DNA of 64,000 nt from assembly GCA_964398785.1 (NCBI GenBank), contig CAYNNQ010000008.1:1-64000 (forward strand), in the 5' to 3' direction. Positions 1-8,340 of the stretch are shown piece by piece. Below the pieces are notes generated by a model. It was given only the letters and a program-made list of their open reading frames with translations, was not told the DNA's origin and did not search any database. This stretch comes from CAYNNQ01 sp964398785 (GTDB lineage Bacteria > Desulfobacterota > Desulfovibrionia > Desulfovibrionales > Desulfonatronovibrionaceae). Position numbers and translations under genes: made by a program. Every line of letters begins with the position of its first letter. Position 1 is the stretch's first letter.

Positions 1-1555
1 TCAAATTGTGCATCATTTTGTCCACAAGGTCCACAATTTCGGCGGTCTCCCTGCTTTTTTGCGTTCCGTCCTTTACCTTGGTCCTGATTTCGGTGTAGGC
101 CTTTTCGAATTGCTCGGTCCATCTGCCCACTTCCAGGACGGTGTAATTCATTTCCTCCATGGCCTGTGTCGTGTTCTGGGTGGCTTTTCTCTGGTTGCCG
201 CATTGCTTTTCGATATTTTCCAATTGCTCTTTTAAGGTGCCTGTCTGCTCCTTTACCTCCGAAGAGGACCGGCTGGCTGTCCCGGCTATTTCCTTGAAAT
301 CGGCAAGCATCTTTTGCAGTTCTTTTTCCTGTTGCTTGCTCCGCGCGAGGGATTGCTCAGCTTCACGGGCGTTTTGGCTTGCTTCCCGGGCATAGCCTTG
401 GCTTTCGTCTATTTTTTCCTTTATCCGTCCCACCATAATGCGCATGGAATTTTTCAACTGATCCAGCTCCGGGAGAAAGGTTTGGTTTATTTCCGCCTCC
501 AGATCACCTTGGGTTACTTTGTCTGCAAAGTCCTGGAGCGCGGAAAAGGGACGCAAGATCAGTCTGTGGCAAAAGATCTGCGAGCCCAACAGGATAATCA
601 CCAAAACCACGCCCCCGAAAATAAGGACATTTTTTTGCATGTCCTTTATCGGACTAAGCACTGATGATTTCTGGAATTTGTCCACCAGAATCCAATCCAG
701 ACCCTTGGCCTTTATTTCCGAGTAGGCCACAAGGTGTTCGTTTTGCTTGATGATCCCTTCTTCCTTTTTTCGGGCCCGGGAGGCAATGTTTTCCAGAAAG
801 CCAGTGTCTTCATTGAGTTCTTTGGTATTGCGCGGTTTCAGATCCTGCCCTATTATGAATGTTTTTCCCTTGTTTTGGATGCTGCCTTCCAGGTGCAAAA
901 AATTGTTTATGGATTTTGCCGGGAGGGCGAGAATCAGCGCTCCGGCCACCTTGGAGTTGTGATCGTAGATAGGGGCTCCGACAAGGCCGACAAGCTTGCC
1001 GTTTAAGGGGGAAAAAGTCCGAAAATCCCCGAATGTCTTCTCGCCCTGCATGGTTTTTGCCCAGACTTTCCCCAAGGGCCTTTTGCTGAATTTTCCGTTC
1101 TTGAGGTCTTCACCCGCGGCTTCGGTTTTCTTTACGGAGAAAAGGACCCGTCCGTAGTCATCCACGATCATCATATCCAGGTAGCCCATCTTTTGTATAT
1201 ATTTCTTCATCTGGGGAAGCACGTATTCATGGGTCTCATTGTATTTCTCTGTGTCCACGTCGGCTCTTTCCCCTTTTGAAGTATCCTGATTCATGAAGTA
1301 GTTCTGGAAGAGCATGATTGAATTGTATACTTCCTTGGTGCCGGCGATTACCGCTGCTTCACTGGACCATACCTCGAATTGTCTGGAAGCGGCCTTTTTT
1401 TGTATGTCCCGCATGGCTGCCAATTGCCCCAGTGCTTCACTGGTGAGGGTCTTTCTGGAGACATCCTGGGAGTAGTAGCCAAGAATAAGCAGGGGGATGA
1501 CTCCAAAAAAGAGCGTAAAAAATAAAAAAGCCTTTTTTAATGACATTTTGGGCAT
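1..1555 (-). CDS. Methyl-accepting chemotaxis protein, 3' end cut by window edge
   Basis: Transmembrane chemoreceptor that would relay a periplasmic ligand signal to the CheA/CheW array. About 518 residues are visible and the frame is open to position 1, so the C-terminal signalling hairpin is missing. Translating the minus strand gives a first membrane segment near residues 8-28, a periplasmic Cache-like sensor region of about 270 residues, a second membrane segment near 305-327, a HAMP linker, and a long Glu/Gln/Ala-rich coiled coil that begins the signalling domain. ATG at 1553-1555 is preceded by a GAGGAAA ribosome site; a second in-frame ATG lies three codons inside. The ligand cannot be named from sequence. 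It is divergent from the MerR gene, with a repeat-filled gap between. Confidence 0.85.
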   Translation of the reverse strand, partial: MPKMSLKKAFLFFTLFFGVIPLLILGYYSQDVSRKTLTSEALGQLAAMRDIQKKAASRQFEVWSSEAAVIAGTKEVYNSIMLFQNYFMNQDTSKGERADVDTEKYNETHEYVLPQMKKYIQKMGYLDMMIVDDYGRVLFSVKKTEAAGEDLKNGKFSKRPLGKVWAKTMQGEKTFGDFRTFSPLNGKLVGLVGAPIYDHNSKVAGALILALPAKSINNFLHLEGSIQNKGKTFIIGQDLKPRNTKELNEDTGFLENIASRARKKEEGIIKQNEHLVAYSEIKAKGLDWILVDKFQKSSVLSPIKDMQKNVLIFGGVVLVIILLGSQIFCHRLILRPFSALQDFADKVTQGDLEAEINQTFLPELDQLKNSMRIMVGRIKEKIDESQGYAREASQNAREAEQSLARSKQQEKELQKMLADFKEIAGTASRSSSEVKEQTGTLKEQLENIEKQCGNQRKATQNTTQAMEEMNYTVLEVGRWTEQFEKAYTEIRTKVKDGTQKSRETAEIVDLVDKMMHNL

Positions 1556-1685
1556 TTGCTTTCCTCATTTATGGTTTGGGAATGGGATTTTGTGCAAGGG
1601 TTTGCATAAATGCCTTCAGTGGAAATTTCATGACTTTTTGGTTACAGGGAGGCAATATTTTGGTGAAGTATCGCTTGCCATCGCC

Positions 1686-1823
1686 TGGATAGAGGCGCCT
1701 GAAAAAAATATATTTTTGCAGGCAGTGTTAGGTTGAAAGTTTTAAATAAAATCACAAAGTTATAAATTTTAATTTGTGCGTTTAACTCCAGGATTCGACT
1801 TTTTGCAGATGCCTCTGGATAGA
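1686..1823 (+). repeat. Element A, copy 1, with 8-bp flanking direct repeats
   Basis: Short non-coding transposon-like element. TGGATAGA occurs at 1686-1693 and again at 1816-1823, bracketing a 122-bp unit that ends GCAGATGCCTC. The left part holds a hairpin, GCCTG(C)AAAAA facing TTTTTGCAGGC. The two ends are imperfect inverted repeats: the right end read in reverse is GAGGCATCTGCAAAAA, and the left is GAGGCGCCTG followed by A residues. The A/T-rich core matches copies at 13164-13293 and 56921-57050. An apparent ORF across it is not a gene. Confidence 0.8.
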
Positions 1824-1915
1824 TGATTTTCCCAGTTGCCCGTTGGTCCTTTCCCATGTATAACTTCTTTAGAGGTAACTTTCTGTTAAAACGGTGGGAA
1901 TAGCTTACCCCGAGG

Positions 1916-2043
1916 GGAAAACTGGCTTTTGGACACAGCGTGTGGATTTTTTATATTTTTTCCGCCTGATCTTTTTGGATGCTTTTAACGAGTTTCCATC
2001 CGGAAATGGCCCTTTTCCATATCAAACGTCGAGGCGGGAAACT
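1916..2043 (+). repeat. Element B, copy 1 (internally deleted)
   Basis: Begins GGCTTTTGGACACAG and carries the shared core GTGGATTTT..CCGCCTGATC, then jumps to a TTTCCATCCGGAAA palindrome and closes with CAAACGTCGAGG. Imperfect 8-bp direct repeats, GGAAAACT (1916-1923) and GGGAAACT (2036-2043), flank it, matching at 7 of 8 positions. It is shorter than copies at 13 kb and 51 kb, so most of the middle has been lost. With element A copy 1 it fills most of the 542-bp gap between the chemoreceptor and MerR genes; the remainder holds no recognisable gene. Confidence 0.7.
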
Positions 2044-2097
2044 GTTAGCAGATTGGCTCAATAGCCAAAAAAGGCCTGAAGCTTAAACGGAGGCAAT

Positions 2098-2802
2098 ATG
2101 TCCGGGTTGTTGACTATCAAGGAGATTGCTCAGAAATTGGACATGCCGGAGAGCAACATACGCTATTACCGGGACAAGTTCGAATCCTTTTTGCCTTATG
2201 AGGGCGAAGGGCGAAAACGCAGATATAGGCCAGAGGCCCTGGAGATATTTGCATTTATCGGTGAGCAGTTCAGCAAGAACCGCAGCAGCGTGGAAGTGGA
2301 AAAAGAACTTGGCTCCAGGTTCGCGGTAAATGCCCGCCCCAGCGACTCTTCCCCCCAGTCGGGCGAGAGCCGGGAAGTACCGGCTGCACAGGATTCGGAA
2401 GGCATGGATCATATTCAGGCGCTTACCATGCAGAGCCAGGCTTTGCAGCAGATGGCCGAAGCCGTGAATGGGAGTCGTTTTGAAGAAAAGCGCCTGAGCC
2501 GGATGGAAAGGGACAACGCCAAGATGAAGAAGGCTTTGTACCTCTTGTGGCAGGACCACAAAAAAACCCGGATGCTCCCGGAAAAGGACCAAGCGGAACA
2601 AGGGCGTTTGGAGGCTCTGGAAAAAAGGGTGGAGGACCTGGCCCGCCAGCAGGAAGAGCTTAGGAGCAAATTCGATCAGCAGATGGGCAGGCTTCAGGAA
2701 TGCATGCACAGGTGTCAATTCTGGACTAAAAGAATCATGCTCCAGTTTGTCCCGGAAGAAGCAGAAAAGTTTGAAGGTGAGCAGGATGACGCAGGAGAAT
2801 GA
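2098..2802 (+). CDS. MerR-family transcriptional regulator with C-terminal coiled coil
   Basis: DNA-binding regulator of 234 residues. The first 70 residues form a MerR winged helix-turn-helix (LTIKEIAQKL, then SNIRYYRDKF, then RKRRYRPEAL). A charged linker follows, and residues about 140-215 form a Glu/Lys/Gln-rich coiled coil suited to dimerisation. No cysteine cluster typical of metal-sensing MerR proteins is seen, so the effector is unknown. ATG at 2098 follows GGAGG with good spacing. It is separated from pstS by 231 bp and is probably not part of the phosphate operon. Proteins of this shape are common in Desulfovibrio genomes; the target is not known to me. Confidence 0.75.
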   Translation: MSGLLTIKEIAQKLDMPESNIRYYRDKFESFLPYEGEGRKRRYRPEALEIFAFIGEQFSKNRSSVEVEKELGSRFAVNARPSDSSPQSGESREVPAAQDSEGMDHIQALTMQSQALQQMAEAVNGSRFEEKRLSRMERDNAKMKKALYLLWQDHKKTRMLPEKDQAEQGRLEALEKRVEDLARQQEELRSKFDQQMGRLQECMHRCQFWTKRIMLQFVPEEAEKFEGEQDDAGE

Positions 2803-2805
2803 GGT

Positions 2806-2830
2806 GCTCTGGCGGAGAAAATCCACAGGT
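2806..2830. repeat. Element B fragment just after the MerR stop
   Basis: The string TGGCGGAGAAAATCCACAGG, immediately downstream of the MerR stop codon, matches the element B core seen in full copies. No second end or flanking direct repeat is visible, so this is a remnant at most. Confidence 0.35.
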
Positions 2831-2880
2831 AATTCCATAGCCAGGGAGTAAAATCACGTCCGTATATTATCCAATAATTT

Positions 2881-2960
2881 TTGTAATTCCGGGTTGTTAT
2901 TTATTTTTATCGTTATTGTAACACAAACTTCCTGTACGGGTCACAATATTGTAACATTTT
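2881..2960 (+). promoter_or_regulatory. Candidate operator/promoter region of the pst operon
   Basis: Three TTGTAA hexamers occur at 2881-2886, 2917-2922 and 2950-2955. The last two lie in a 10-bp direct repeat, TATTGTAACA (2914-2923 and 2947-2956), exactly 33 bp apart, about three helical turns. ACAATATTGT at 2943-2952 is a perfect palindrome. The position, 80-150 bp before pstS, suits binding of the PhoB encoded in this operon, but the spacing is not the 11-bp repeat of the enteric Pho box. Regulator identity is inference. Confidence 0.3.
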
Positions 2961-3033
2961 ATATATAGACCTCCTCTTTAACGACGTTGGCAATGTCTAG
3001 ATAAAATGAGTCAATTTTTAAGAGGAGGTCACG

Positions 3034-3843
3034 ATGAAAAGACATGTTTTGATTTTTGCCCTGGTAATGGGGCTTTTTTGCAGTGTTCCCGCCTGGGCGG
3101 GAAAAGTGGTGGTCAAGGGCTCGACAACTGTCTTGCCTATTGCCCAAAAATGCGCCGAGGCCTTTAGCCAGGAAACCGGGATCAATGTCTCCGTATCCGG
3201 TGGTGGGTCGGGCAACGGCATCAAGGCCCTTATTGACGGGACCACGGATGTAGCCGATGCTTCCCGCTTTATCAAGCAGGCGGAGGTAGAGCGGGCCATA
3301 AATAACGGGCATTATCCGGTACCTTTCGGGGTAGCTTATGACAGCATCGTCCCGGTTGTCCATCCCAGCAATTCGGTGTCCAATTTGTCCTTGGATCAGA
3401 TGAAAAAGATATACAAGGGCGAGATCGAGAACTGGTCGGAAGTCGGCGGTCCGAATAAGCAGATTACGGTTATTTCCCGGGACACTTCCTCTGGCACTTA
3501 TGAAGTCTGGGAAGAGAAGGTTATGGAGGGAGAAAGGGTTTACCCCGGTGCCTTGCTTCAGGCTTCTAACGGGGCCGTAGCCCAGGCCGTGTCCAAGAAC
3601 CCCAACGCCATAGGCTATGTGGGCATAGGCTATTTGAATGACGATCTTAAGGATGTTTCCGTCAACGGAGTGGAAGGTACCAAGGCCACTACTCTTAGCG
3701 GTGAGTTCCCTATTTCCAGGACCCTTTTTATGTTTACCGACGGCTGGCCCAAGGGCGATACCAAGAAGTTCATCAATTATGTGATGAACCCGAAAAAGGG
3801 CCAGAAGTACGTAGGCGAGAGTGGCTACGTGCCCATTTTCTAG
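3034..3843 (+). CDS. pstS: Phosphate ABC transporter substrate-binding protein
   Basis: Periplasmic phosphate-binding protein that delivers phosphate to PstCA. It has 269 residues with a clear signal peptide, cut after Ala22 (AWA/GK). The mature protein begins with the family pattern KGSTTV, followed by SGGGSG (55-60) and SRDTSSGT (148-155), the loops that bind phosphate in PBP-like PstS proteins. It is the short class of PstS, not the 330-residue enterobacterial class. An AGGAGGT ribosome site precedes ATG at 3034. First gene of the pst operon; a strong hairpin separates it from pstC, which suggests pstS mRNA is made in excess of the downstream genes. Confidence 0.95.
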   Translation: MKRHVLIFALVMGLFCSVPAWAGKVVVKGSTTVLPIAQKCAEAFSQETGINVSVSGGGSGNGIKALIDGTTDVADASRFIKQAEVERAINNGHYPVPFGVAYDSIVPVVHPSNSVSNLSLDQMKKIYKGEIENWSEVGGPNKQITVISRDTSSGTYEVWEEKVMEGERVYPGALLQASNGAVAQAVSKNPNAIGYVGIGYLNDDLKDVSVNGVEGTKATTLSGEFPISRTLFMFTDGWPKGDTKKFINYVMNPKKGQKYVGESGYVPIF

Positions 3844-3868
3844 AATAATCTGGAGTGCAGGGCTTATA

Positions 3869-3906
3869 AAGACTTCGGGGGCGAGAGCCCCCGAAGTCTT
3901 GTTTAT
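3869..3906 (+). terminator. Strong hairpin between pstS and pstC
   Basis: A perfect 14-bp stem, AAGACTTCGGGGGC with its complement, and a GAGA tetraloop cover 3869-3900, followed by a short GTTTATC tail. The T run is weak, so it may act as a partial terminator or as an mRNA-stabilising 3' end for pstS rather than a full stop, because pstC follows 45 bp later on the same strand. Confidence 0.6.
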
Positions 3907-3944
3907 CAATTGAGAATCGGCATCTTATCGGGAGAGGGCGGATA

Positions 3945-4838
3945 ATGGCTGTAAGCAGGCAGAAAAAAGAATTCTTGATGCGCGTGCTATTCACTTTGCT
4001 CGGGGCCAGCGGGATAGTAATCCTTACCCTTATATTCCTTTTTTTGGTCACGGAGGGGCTGCCCATTTTCGAGGAAGTATCCGTGTGGGAATTCTTATTC
4101 GGCAAGTACTGGTACCCGACCTATTCACCCCCGGATTTCGGCATATTGCCCCTTATACTGGGTACGTTAAGCGTAACCGCCATTTCCTCTATAATTGCCA
4201 TCCCCTTGGGCATTATGACCGCAGTATATCTGGCGGAGATTGCCTCCCCCCGCATGCGGGGCATAGTCAAACCGATCGTGGAGCTTATAGAGGGGCTACC
4301 CACGGTTGTTATCGGATTTTTCGGCATGGTGGTTGTTGCTCCCTTTTTGCAGGAGACCTTTGGGCTAGCCACCGGTCTTAATCTGTTCAATGCTTCCATC
4401 ATGCTCGCGTTCATGTCCGTGCCCACGATCTGCAGTGTTTCCGAAGACGCCATTTATACCGTTCCCCAGGAGATGAAAGAGGCCTCTCTCAGTCTGGGGG
4501 CCACACAATTGGAAACCATAATAAGAGTGGTGCTGCCGGCTTCGTTATCCGGGATGGCCACTGCGGTTATTCTGGGAATTTCCCGGGCTGTGGGAGAAAC
4601 AATGGTCGTCTTGATGGCCGCCGGTGGAGCGGCCATGATTCCCGGTTCCATTTTTGATCCTGTCCGGCCCATGCCGGCCAGTATTGCCGCGGAAATGGCC
4701 GAAGCCCCGTATCAAAGCGAGCACTATTACGCCCTTTTCGCCATCGGCCTTATCCTTTTTATCTTTACTTTCGCTTTTAATATGTTGGCCGATTATCTGG
4801 CACACAAGCATAAGCAGGTGGGCGCGTCTACGTTGTAG
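3945..4838 (+). CDS. pstC: Phosphate ABC transporter permease PstC
   Basis: Inner-membrane channel subunit of the high-affinity phosphate importer; pairs with PstA. It has 297 residues with about six membrane segments. The PstC landmarks are the PIVELIEGLPTVVIGFFG stretch and the cytoplasmic EAA loop near residues 180-200 (EASLSLGATQLETIIRVVLP) that docks on PstB. GGAGAGGGCGG lies upstream of ATG at 3945. It lies in the pst operon between the pstS hairpin and pstA. Confidence 0.93.
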   Translation: MAVSRQKKEFLMRVLFTLLGASGIVILTLIFLFLVTEGLPIFEEVSVWEFLFGKYWYPTYSPPDFGILPLILGTLSVTAISSIIAIPLGIMTAVYLAEIASPRMRGIVKPIVELIEGLPTVVIGFFGMVVVAPFLQETFGLATGLNLFNASIMLAFMSVPTICSVSEDAIYTVPQEMKEASLSLGATQLETIIRVVLPASLSGMATAVILGISRAVGETMVVLMAAGGAAMIPGSIFDPVRPMPASIAAEMAEAPYQSEHYYALFAIGLILFIFTFAFNMLADYLAHKHKQVGASTL

Positions 4839-4883
4839 CTAAGATTTCGGACCCTGTATTCGCAAGACAAAGGATGCTCGACT

Positions 4884-5735
4884 TTGATTAAAGCTCGTAA
4901 AAGGAAACAAACAGCTGTTTTTTGGATGCTCCGTGGGGCGGCTATGGTAAACGGACTAGCCCTGTTCGTTATACTTTTTTTTATAGTTATAAACGGGGCC
5001 TCAGCGATCAATTGGGAGTTTTTGAGCCAGCCGCCGCGCGAGTCAATGACCGAGGGAGGGATACTTCCCAGCATCGTGGGGACTTTTCTGCTCAGCTTCG
5101 GTTCGCTTTTGGTGGCTTTTCCCTGGGGAGTGGCCACGGCCATCTATTTGAGTGAGTATGCCAAGCCCGGGCCGTGGGTCCGTTTCATCCGCCTGGGCAT
5201 TAACAACCTGGCCGGAGTGCCCTCGGTTGTGTATGGGCTTTTCGGACTGGCCCTTTTTGTAACCGCCATGGGCATGGGGGTTAGTCTCCTGGCCGGGATG
5301 CTTACGCTCGGTTCATTTATTCTTCCCCTCATAATCGGTACGGCCGAGGAAGCCTTGCGCTCCGTCCCGCAGACTTACCGGGAAGCTTCCCTGGGATTGG
5401 GGGCTACGAAATGGCAGACAATCTACCGGGTGGTCCTGCCGGCGGCTTTTCCCAAGATGCTTACCGGCCTGATACTGGGACTTTCCAGGGTAGCCGGGGA
5501 GACGGCCCCGATCATGTTCACCGCGGCCGTATTTTATACTCCGGAAATGCCGGATTCGATTTTTTCGGACATCATGGCCCTGCCCTATCATATATACGTT
5601 CTGGCCACGGCCGGTACCAATATAGAGCAGACCCGGCCTCTGCAATACGGCACTGCCCTGGTGCTCATGGCTCTCGTATTTGGGATGAATCTGTTTTCCA
5701 TTTGGTACCGTTCCCGCATTCAGAAGAGGACATAG
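4884..5735 (+). CDS. pstA: Phosphate ABC transporter permease PstA
   Basis: Second channel subunit of the phosphate importer, 283 residues, six predicted membrane segments. The segment NNLAGVPSVVYGLFGLALF and the EAA loop EASLGLGATKWQTIYRVVLP are diagnostic of PstA. The long reading frame starts with TTG at 4884, preceded by AAAGGA at suitable spacing; the first in-frame ATG (4926) would begin only about 14 residues later and has no ribosome site, so TTG is preferred. It is followed after 7 bp by phoB. Confidence 0.92.
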   Translation: MIKARKRKQTAVFWMLRGAAMVNGLALFVILFFIVINGASAINWEFLSQPPRESMTEGGILPSIVGTFLLSFGSLLVAFPWGVATAIYLSEYAKPGPWVRFIRLGINNLAGVPSVVYGLFGLALFVTAMGMGVSLLAGMLTLGSFILPLIIGTAEEALRSVPQTYREASLGLGATKWQTIYRVVLPAAFPKMLTGLILGLSRVAGETAPIMFTAAVFYTPEMPDSIFSDIMALPYHIYVLATAGTNIEQTRPLQYGTALVLMALVFGMNLFSIWYRSRIQKRT

Positions 5736-5742
5736 GGAAAAA

Positions 5743-6423
5743 ATGAACAAAATCCTGGTGATTGAAGACGAGCAGGATATCTGCAATCTGTTGCATATTA
5801 ACCTGGAGAGCGAGGGGTTCAAGGCGATTCAGGCCCTGGATGGGGAAAGTGGATTGCGCTTGGCCTTTGAGGAGTTGCCGGATCTTATTGTACTTGATCT
5901 CATGCTGCCGGGAGTGGATGGGCTCAAGGTGTGCAAGCGGCTTAAGGGTGATGAGAAAACAGCGGATATCCCCCTTCTTATGCTTACCGCCCGGGGAGAG
6001 GAAGTGGACCGCGTGGTAGGATTCGAACTGGGAGCGGACGACTATGTGGTCAAGCCCTTCAGCGTGCGGGAAGTGATACTCCGGATAAAGGCGATATTAA
6101 AGAGACGGACAGAAGAGTCGTCGGACACTTCCTGGGTTTTCCAGGGACTCAAGGTGGACACGGACAGTATGTTCTGTGCCGTGGATGGGGAAGAGATCAA
6201 GCTTACGGCCACGGAATTCAAATTGCTTGCCCATCTGATCCACAACCGGGGCAAAGTGCTTTCCCGGGAGCATCTTTTGGATAAAGTCTGGGGGTATGAG
6301 TTTGAGGGATACGCCCGAACTGTGGATACGCATGTGCGCAGACTACGGATAAAATTGGGCGGATATGCGGAGTTTGTGCACACTGTGCGGGGCATCGGCT
6401 ACCGCTTCAGTCCAACGGATTAA
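5743..6423 (+). CDS. phoB: PhoB-type response regulator (receiver plus winged helix)
   Basis: Transcription activator of phosphate-starvation genes; phosphorylated by the adjacent PhoR. 226 residues. The receiver domain (1-120) shows the acidic pocket Glu8/Asp9, phospho-acceptor Asp52 (LDLMLPG), Thr82 and Lys104. An OmpR/PhoB DNA-binding domain follows (about 130-224), ending in the RGIGYRF signature. It starts 7 bp after pstA, so transporter and regulator are co-transcribed. The candidate operator repeats before pstS are a plausible autoregulatory site. Confidence 0.92.
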   Translation: MNKILVIEDEQDICNLLHINLESEGFKAIQALDGESGLRLAFEELPDLIVLDLMLPGVDGLKVCKRLKGDEKTADIPLLMLTARGEEVDRVVGFELGADDYVVKPFSVREVILRIKAILKRRTEESSDTSWVFQGLKVDTDSMFCAVDGEEIKLTATEFKLLAHLIHNRGKVLSREHLLDKVWGYEFEGYARTVDTHVRRLRIKLGGYAEFVHTVRGIGYRFSPTD

Positions 6424-6432
6424 GGTTTTGTG

Positions 6433-8244
6433 ATGCACGGTACCAAAAGATTAACCATGCGGGCCAAGCTCACCCTGTCCATGTGGGGGGTGATGCTTTT
6501 GCTTATTGTCCTACCGGTGTATTTTATCCTTTCTTCCCTGGAAGGTGAAGTCCGCAGCGAGGCTATGCAAAGGGCAAAGAATACCAACTCCGCGGTAATA
6601 TTCGCCCTCCGTTCCAAGTTGGAAGGTAATCCTGAGGCGGATATTCAGGAATTTGTCTCCCAAGCGGGCAAAAAATTGGATATGCGGGTTACTTTTGTCG
6701 GGCCCAACGGAGTTGTTCGGGCAGATTCCCGGGTAAAGCCTTCTGAACTGGACGGATTGGACAATCATATCAATCGCCCGGAGATAAAGTCCGCGTTGCG
6801 CACGGGGAAAGGGAGCAGCATTCGCTATAGCCGAACCATGCAGGATGATCTTTTGTATTTTGCCCGGCGGGTAGGGAAAAACAGTATTCTGCCGGAAGGA
6901 TATTTGCGGATTTCCTTACCCTATTCCCGGGTCCAGAATGCTTTGGACAGAATGGCCAGCGATATTTGGGCCATTGTAGTTGCATGCTTCGTGGGGTCCG
7001 CTTTGATCATCCTTTTGATTGTCCGTCAGATGACCAGGGCGGTGGAGGAGATGTCCTCGGCAGCGCAGGCTATCGGGCAGGGGAAATTCTCCCGCCGCGT
7101 GCGGGAAGTCCCCTCCCCGGAATTCCAGCCATTGGCGGACGCGATTAACGGTATGGCCGAAGATGTAGAGCAGAATCTGGAGTTGATATCCAAGCAAAAA
7201 ATCGAGCACGAGGCCATTTTAAACGGTATGAAGGAAGGTGTGCTGGCCCTGGACAAACAGGGCAGGATCCAGAACTGTAACTGCTTCTTTTGCGACATGT
7301 TTTCCCTGTCCATTCCCTGTGCCGGTAAAAAACCGCTGGAGATCGTCATGCACTCCGAGTTGCAGTCCGCCTGCGACGAGGCTTTGCGTCTGGAGGAAAA
7401 GAGCACTTCGGAACTCTTGATCCGCATGGATGACAAATACTTCGACGCAAACATTGTGTCCACGCCGGAGGCCAAAGAGCTGGGGGCCATTATAGTCTTC
7501 CACGATATCACCGATTTGAAGCGGGTGGAAAATATGCGCAAGGATTTTGTCTCCAATGCCTCGCATGAACTGCGCACTCCGCTTACCTCCATCAAGGGCT
7601 ATACCGAGACCCTTCTGGGGAATGAGAAGGTCCGCACGGAAAAGGGCGAGGAGATGCTGGAGGTAATCTTTAAGAACGCCAATTCCATGATGCGCTTGCT
7701 GGATGATATCCTGCAGCTCTCGCGCATAGAATCGGACCGGGAAATCGTGAATATGGAAGCGGTTGATATGCAGCAGGTGATTTCCAAGGCTTGGAGTGAA
7801 TGTTCCTCACTGGCCGAAGGCAAAGATATTCGTTTTGAGGGAGAGGTGGAGGAAGCCTGCAGGGAGGTTCAAGGCGATGTCCAGGGACTTATACAGGTTG
7901 TGCGCAACCTGTTGGAGAACTGCCTCAAATATCTGCCCGGGGAAAACGGATTTATCCAAGTCCTGTGCCGGGACAAGGGATCTGAAGTATGGATAGGCAT
8001 TGAGGACAGCGGGCCGGGGATTCCCCCCAATGCCTTGGAAAGGGTGTTCGAGCGTTTCTACCGCGTGGAAAAGCACCGCAATAATGCGGTCAAGGGCACA
8101 GGACTGGGGCTGTCCATCTGTCGAAATATCCTGCGCAAGATAAGCGGCAGGATATGGGTGGAGAGTCCGCTTCCCGGTGAGGATTACGGGACAATTGTCT
8201 GGATGGCCCTGAAAAAATCCGGGGACCAGACGCGGGAATCGTAG
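6433..8244 (+). CDS. phoR: PhoR-type sensor histidine kinase
   Basis: Membrane histidine kinase that senses phosphate status, normally through the Pst complex and PhoU, and phosphorylates PhoB. 603 residues. Order: membrane segment (about 13-33), periplasmic loop (34-170), second membrane segment (176-197), HAMP (198-250), PAS (256-365), HisKA with His378 in SNASHELRTPLTS, and HATPase (480-598) with the N box NLLENCLKYL, the G1 box EDSGPGIP and the GTGLGLS box. ATG at 6433 is preferred over the adjoining GTG at 6430. The large periplasmic loop is longer than in E. coli PhoR and more like the Gram-positive or delta-proteobacterial type. Confidence 0.9.
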   Translation: MHGTKRLTMRAKLTLSMWGVMLLLIVLPVYFILSSLEGEVRSEAMQRAKNTNSAVIFALRSKLEGNPEADIQEFVSQAGKKLDMRVTFVGPNGVVRADSRVKPSELDGLDNHINRPEIKSALRTGKGSSIRYSRTMQDDLLYFARRVGKNSILPEGYLRISLPYSRVQNALDRMASDIWAIVVACFVGSALIILLIVRQMTRAVEEMSSAAQAIGQGKFSRRVREVPSPEFQPLADAINGMAEDVEQNLELISKQKIEHEAILNGMKEGVLALDKQGRIQNCNCFFCDMFSLSIPCAGKKPLEIVMHSELQSACDEALRLEEKSTSELLIRMDDKYFDANIVSTPEAKELGAIIVFHDITDLKRVENMRKDFVSNASHELRTPLTSIKGYTETLLGNEKVRTEKGEEMLEVIFKNANSMMRLLDDILQLSRIESDREIVNMEAVDMQQVISKAWSECSSLAEGKDIRFEGEVEEACREVQGDVQGLIQVVRNLLENCLKYLPGENGFIQVLCRDKGSEVWIGIEDSGPGIPPNALERVFERFYRVEKHRNNAVKGTGLGLSICRNILRKISGRIWVESPLPGEDYGTIVWMALKKSGDQTRES

Positions 8245-8340
8245 AACAATGCAAGCCATAAAGGCTTTTAGGTTCCTCGATATGGGACAAGAGTTCGGAT
8301 TAAAAATTCAACCCGTAAAAAACGAGCGTAATTATCCATT

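Noticed and set aside
1642..1857. 71-aa minus-strand frame with NAQIKIYNF-like peptide
   Set aside because: It lies wholly over element A copy 1; the same peptide appears over copy 3 because the DNA is repeated. No ribosome site.
2083..2838. 251-aa frame antisense to the MerR-type gene
   Set aside because: The plus-strand frame has a clear MerR domain and ribosome site; the antisense one has neither.
2959..3909. 316-aa frame antisense to pstS
   Set aside because: Shadow of pstS codon bias; pstS has signal peptide, motifs and ribosome site.
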